Source: Bacillus sp. FJAT-45350 (GTDB taxonomy: Bacteria; Bacillota; Bacilli; Bacillales; NISU01). Taken from it: a stretch of 64,000 nt of DNA. The stretch is taken from the NCBI RefSeq assembly GCF_002335805.1, contig NZ_NISU01000003.1:94984-158983 (forward strand). The letters are read 5' to 3'. The position numbers and the translations under genes are program-made. Under the pieces are notes generated by a model. It was not told the origin of the DNA, did not search any database, and was given only the letters and a program-made list of their open reading frames with translations. Shown piece after piece: positions 62,819 through 64,000 of this stretch (positions are counted from its first letter, which is position 1; each line of letters starts with the position of its first letter).

Positions 62819-63546
62819 TGAATCATATGATTCACATGATGAAGCAAATGACTAGCAAGCTAAGTCCAAGTGTATATACTTCTGCACAACAGCAAAATAG
62901 TGCAGCTCAATTAGCGCATGTTAGACAACTTCAAAAGGAGTTAAAGCGTGAAAATGTCCTAGAAGTTCCTCTAGACGATTTGCAGTTCATTGTGTTTGAT
63001 TTAGAAACTACTGGGTTTCACCCAAATCATGGAGATAAAATATTGTCTATTGGTGCAGTGAAAATGCGTGGAGATAAGATAATCGAAGACGATACGTTTT
63101 ACTCACTAGTAAATGCTGAAAAAGTGATTCCAGAACACATTAGTAAACTAACGGGTATTACGAACGAACAATTAGAAGATGCACCTCCAATTAGAGAAGT
63201 GCTGCAGGATTTTTATAAATATATACAACGAGACACACTTGTAGCGCACCATTCTAAGCATGAGCAAAGTTTTATGCAACATACTACGTGGAGTGTGTTA
63301 CGAACGAATTTTAAACACCGAATTTTAGATACATCTTTTTTGACGAAAATTACGTTACCAAGGGAAAAGCTCACCAGTCTTGATGATTTTTGTAGGCATT
63401 ACCAGCTAGAAAGTTGCGGAAGACATCATGCTTTAAAGGATGCAAAGCTGACCGCAGAGGTTTGGGGACGAAGCGTAAGTAATATGAAAGAGCTTGGATT
63501 TAAGAATTTAAGTGAAGTTTACGTACATTTAGCAAAAATGAAATAA
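62812..63546 (+). CDS. DEDDh 3'-5' exonuclease, DnaQ-like
   Basis: A 244-residue protein starting at ATG 62812, behind AAGGGTG, and overlapping the previous gene by 7 bases. After a Met/Gln-rich N-terminal region (about 1-55) comes the exonuclease fold. Exo I is FIVFDLETTGFHPNHGDKIL (about 61-80), exo II is in LVAHHSKHEQSFM, and exo III is CGRHHALKDAKLTAEVW (about 203-219) with His and Asp. It resembles the epsilon subunit of DNA polymerase III and RNase T-like enzymes. Co-transcription with amtB and DUF294 suggests a nucleotide-processing role in that operon. The substrate is unknown. Confidence 0.88.
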   Translation: MVMNHMIHMMKQMTSKLSPSVYTSAQQQNSAAQLAHVRQLQKELKRENVLEVPLDDLQFIVFDLETTGFHPNHGDKILSIGAVKMRGDKIIEDDTFYSLVNAEKVIPEHISKLTGITNEQLEDAPPIREVLQDFYKYIQRDTLVAHHSKHEQSFMQHTTWSVLRTNFKHRILDTSFLTKITLPREKLTSLDDFCRHYQLESCGRHHALKDAKLTAEVWGRSVSNMKELGFKNLSEVYVHLAKMK

Positions 63547-63587
63547 TACTTTGCATGCGAATACTTCTAAGAAGGAGGGGAGGGTTA

Positions 63588-63911
63588 GTGTATAAAGACA
63601 TCCCTAGGAATATTGCCCTGTTCCCGATTAGTGTCGTTGAAGAAATGACAGGACTAACAGCAAGACAAATTCGCTATTATGAAGATCAGGGCTTGATTAC
63701 TCCTGCTAGAAATGATGGAAACCAAAGAATATTTTCGCTGCAGGATATTGATTGTTTTGCTGAAATCAAATCGTTAATTGACCAAGGTGTGAACATTGCT
63801 GGAATTAAAGCTGTTTTTGAATCGAAGGAGCAAAAAGCCAATATTATTCCTCATGTATCAGAAGAAGAGTGGAAAGAAATGTTGAAGTGGATTCGTTCAA
63901 AGTTGTATTAG
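63588..63911 (+). CDS. MerR-type regulator, GlnR/TnrA-like, short
   Basis: It encodes 107 residues from the GTG at 63588, behind GAAGGAGGGGAGGG. The HTH part YKDIPRNIALFPISVVEEMT, then GLTARQIRYYEDQGLITPAR and NDGNQRIFSLQDID, is very close to B. subtilis GlnR, including ARQIRYYE and ..GN.R.FS. The dimerisation helix IKSLIDQGVNIAGIK is also GlnR-like. The C-terminus stops at WKEMLKWIRSKLY and lacks the longer tail by which GlnR is regulated by feedback-inhibited glutamine synthetase. It is probably the fourth gene of the amtB operon, 41 bases after the exonuclease, and a likely binder of the boxes at amtB and glnA. Confidence 0.85.
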   Translation: MYKDIPRNIALFPISVVEEMTGLTARQIRYYEDQGLITPARNDGNQRIFSLQDIDCFAEIKSLIDQGVNIAGIKAVFESKEQKANIIPHVSEEEWKEMLKWIRSKLY

Positions 63912-63932
63912 TTTAAAACCTTGTTTGAAAGG

Positions 63933-63973
63933 CTTAAGTAAGCAGAGAAGAAAGTGCTCTGCTTGCTTTTTAG
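63933..63973 (+). terminator. Terminator of the amtB operon
   Basis: AAGTAAGCAGAG pairs with CTCTGCTTGCTT, followed by TTT. Confidence 0.85.
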
Positions 63974-64000
63974 CATTGGAAGGTTTTATTACAAGACTAC

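Overview
The window comes from the chromosome of a low-GC Gram-positive bacterium of the Bacillaceae, most likely an alkaliphilic or haloalkaliphilic Bacillus relative. Reasons: strong AAGGAGG ribosome sites with frequent TTG and GTG starts, T-rich intrinsic terminators, GlnR/TnrA boxes, a GltC-type regulator, DUF5634, DUF6366 and YfhD-like small proteins, and a NaChBac-type sodium channel. No rRNA, tRNA or CRISPR was seen.

1-6.5 kb is accessory DNA. It holds a transposase tail, a decayed duplicate of sequence at 8.1-8.4 kb, a PadR/DUF2812 pair behind a large dyad operator, and a string of small membrane proteins and lipoproteins. These are separated by at least eight copies of a degenerate intergenic repeat. 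One repeat is interrupted by a ~315-nt element whose halves fold into nested stems (4998-5313). 6.5-13.9 kb is an island of unrecognised proteins (SH3/membrane protein, a protein with two homologous halves, others) ending in a large serine recombinase.

13.9-20 kb mixes decayed genes (ATA-start gene, ferritin-like fragment), rluF and a SinR-like regulator. It also holds a 1.4-kb transposase-less cassette (16429-17826) with IS21-like ends and a 5-bp target duplication, carrying an ArsR regulator and a broken YdcZ-type transporter. A complete plasmid-type segregation locus follows: parC-like iterons, a ParM-like actin and a ParR-like adaptor.

20-64 kb is mostly core genome: mqo, a metallophosphoesterase, a sodium channel beside a P-type ATPase, an OFA transporter, threonine degradation (kbl-tdh), rlmN, a peptide-binding lipoprotein, a di-haem peroxidase with a chemoreceptor, aag, mgtE and catalase. 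An IS3-family element separates catalase from the gdhA/gltC divergon. Next come a GDSL esterase, glnS (unusual in Bacillus), an RlmI-like methyltransferase, a cold-adaptation group (desaturase, csp with long leader, DEAD-box helicase), glnA with two GlnR/TnrA boxes, stress and repair genes (SDR, LOG, EEP, ung, AKR), and an amtB-DUF294-exonuclease-GlnR-like operon. The amtB promoter has one box near -49 and one downstream of the start point. Nitrogen metabolism (gdhA, gltC, glnA, amtB, glnR-like, glnS) is the clearest shared theme of the right half.
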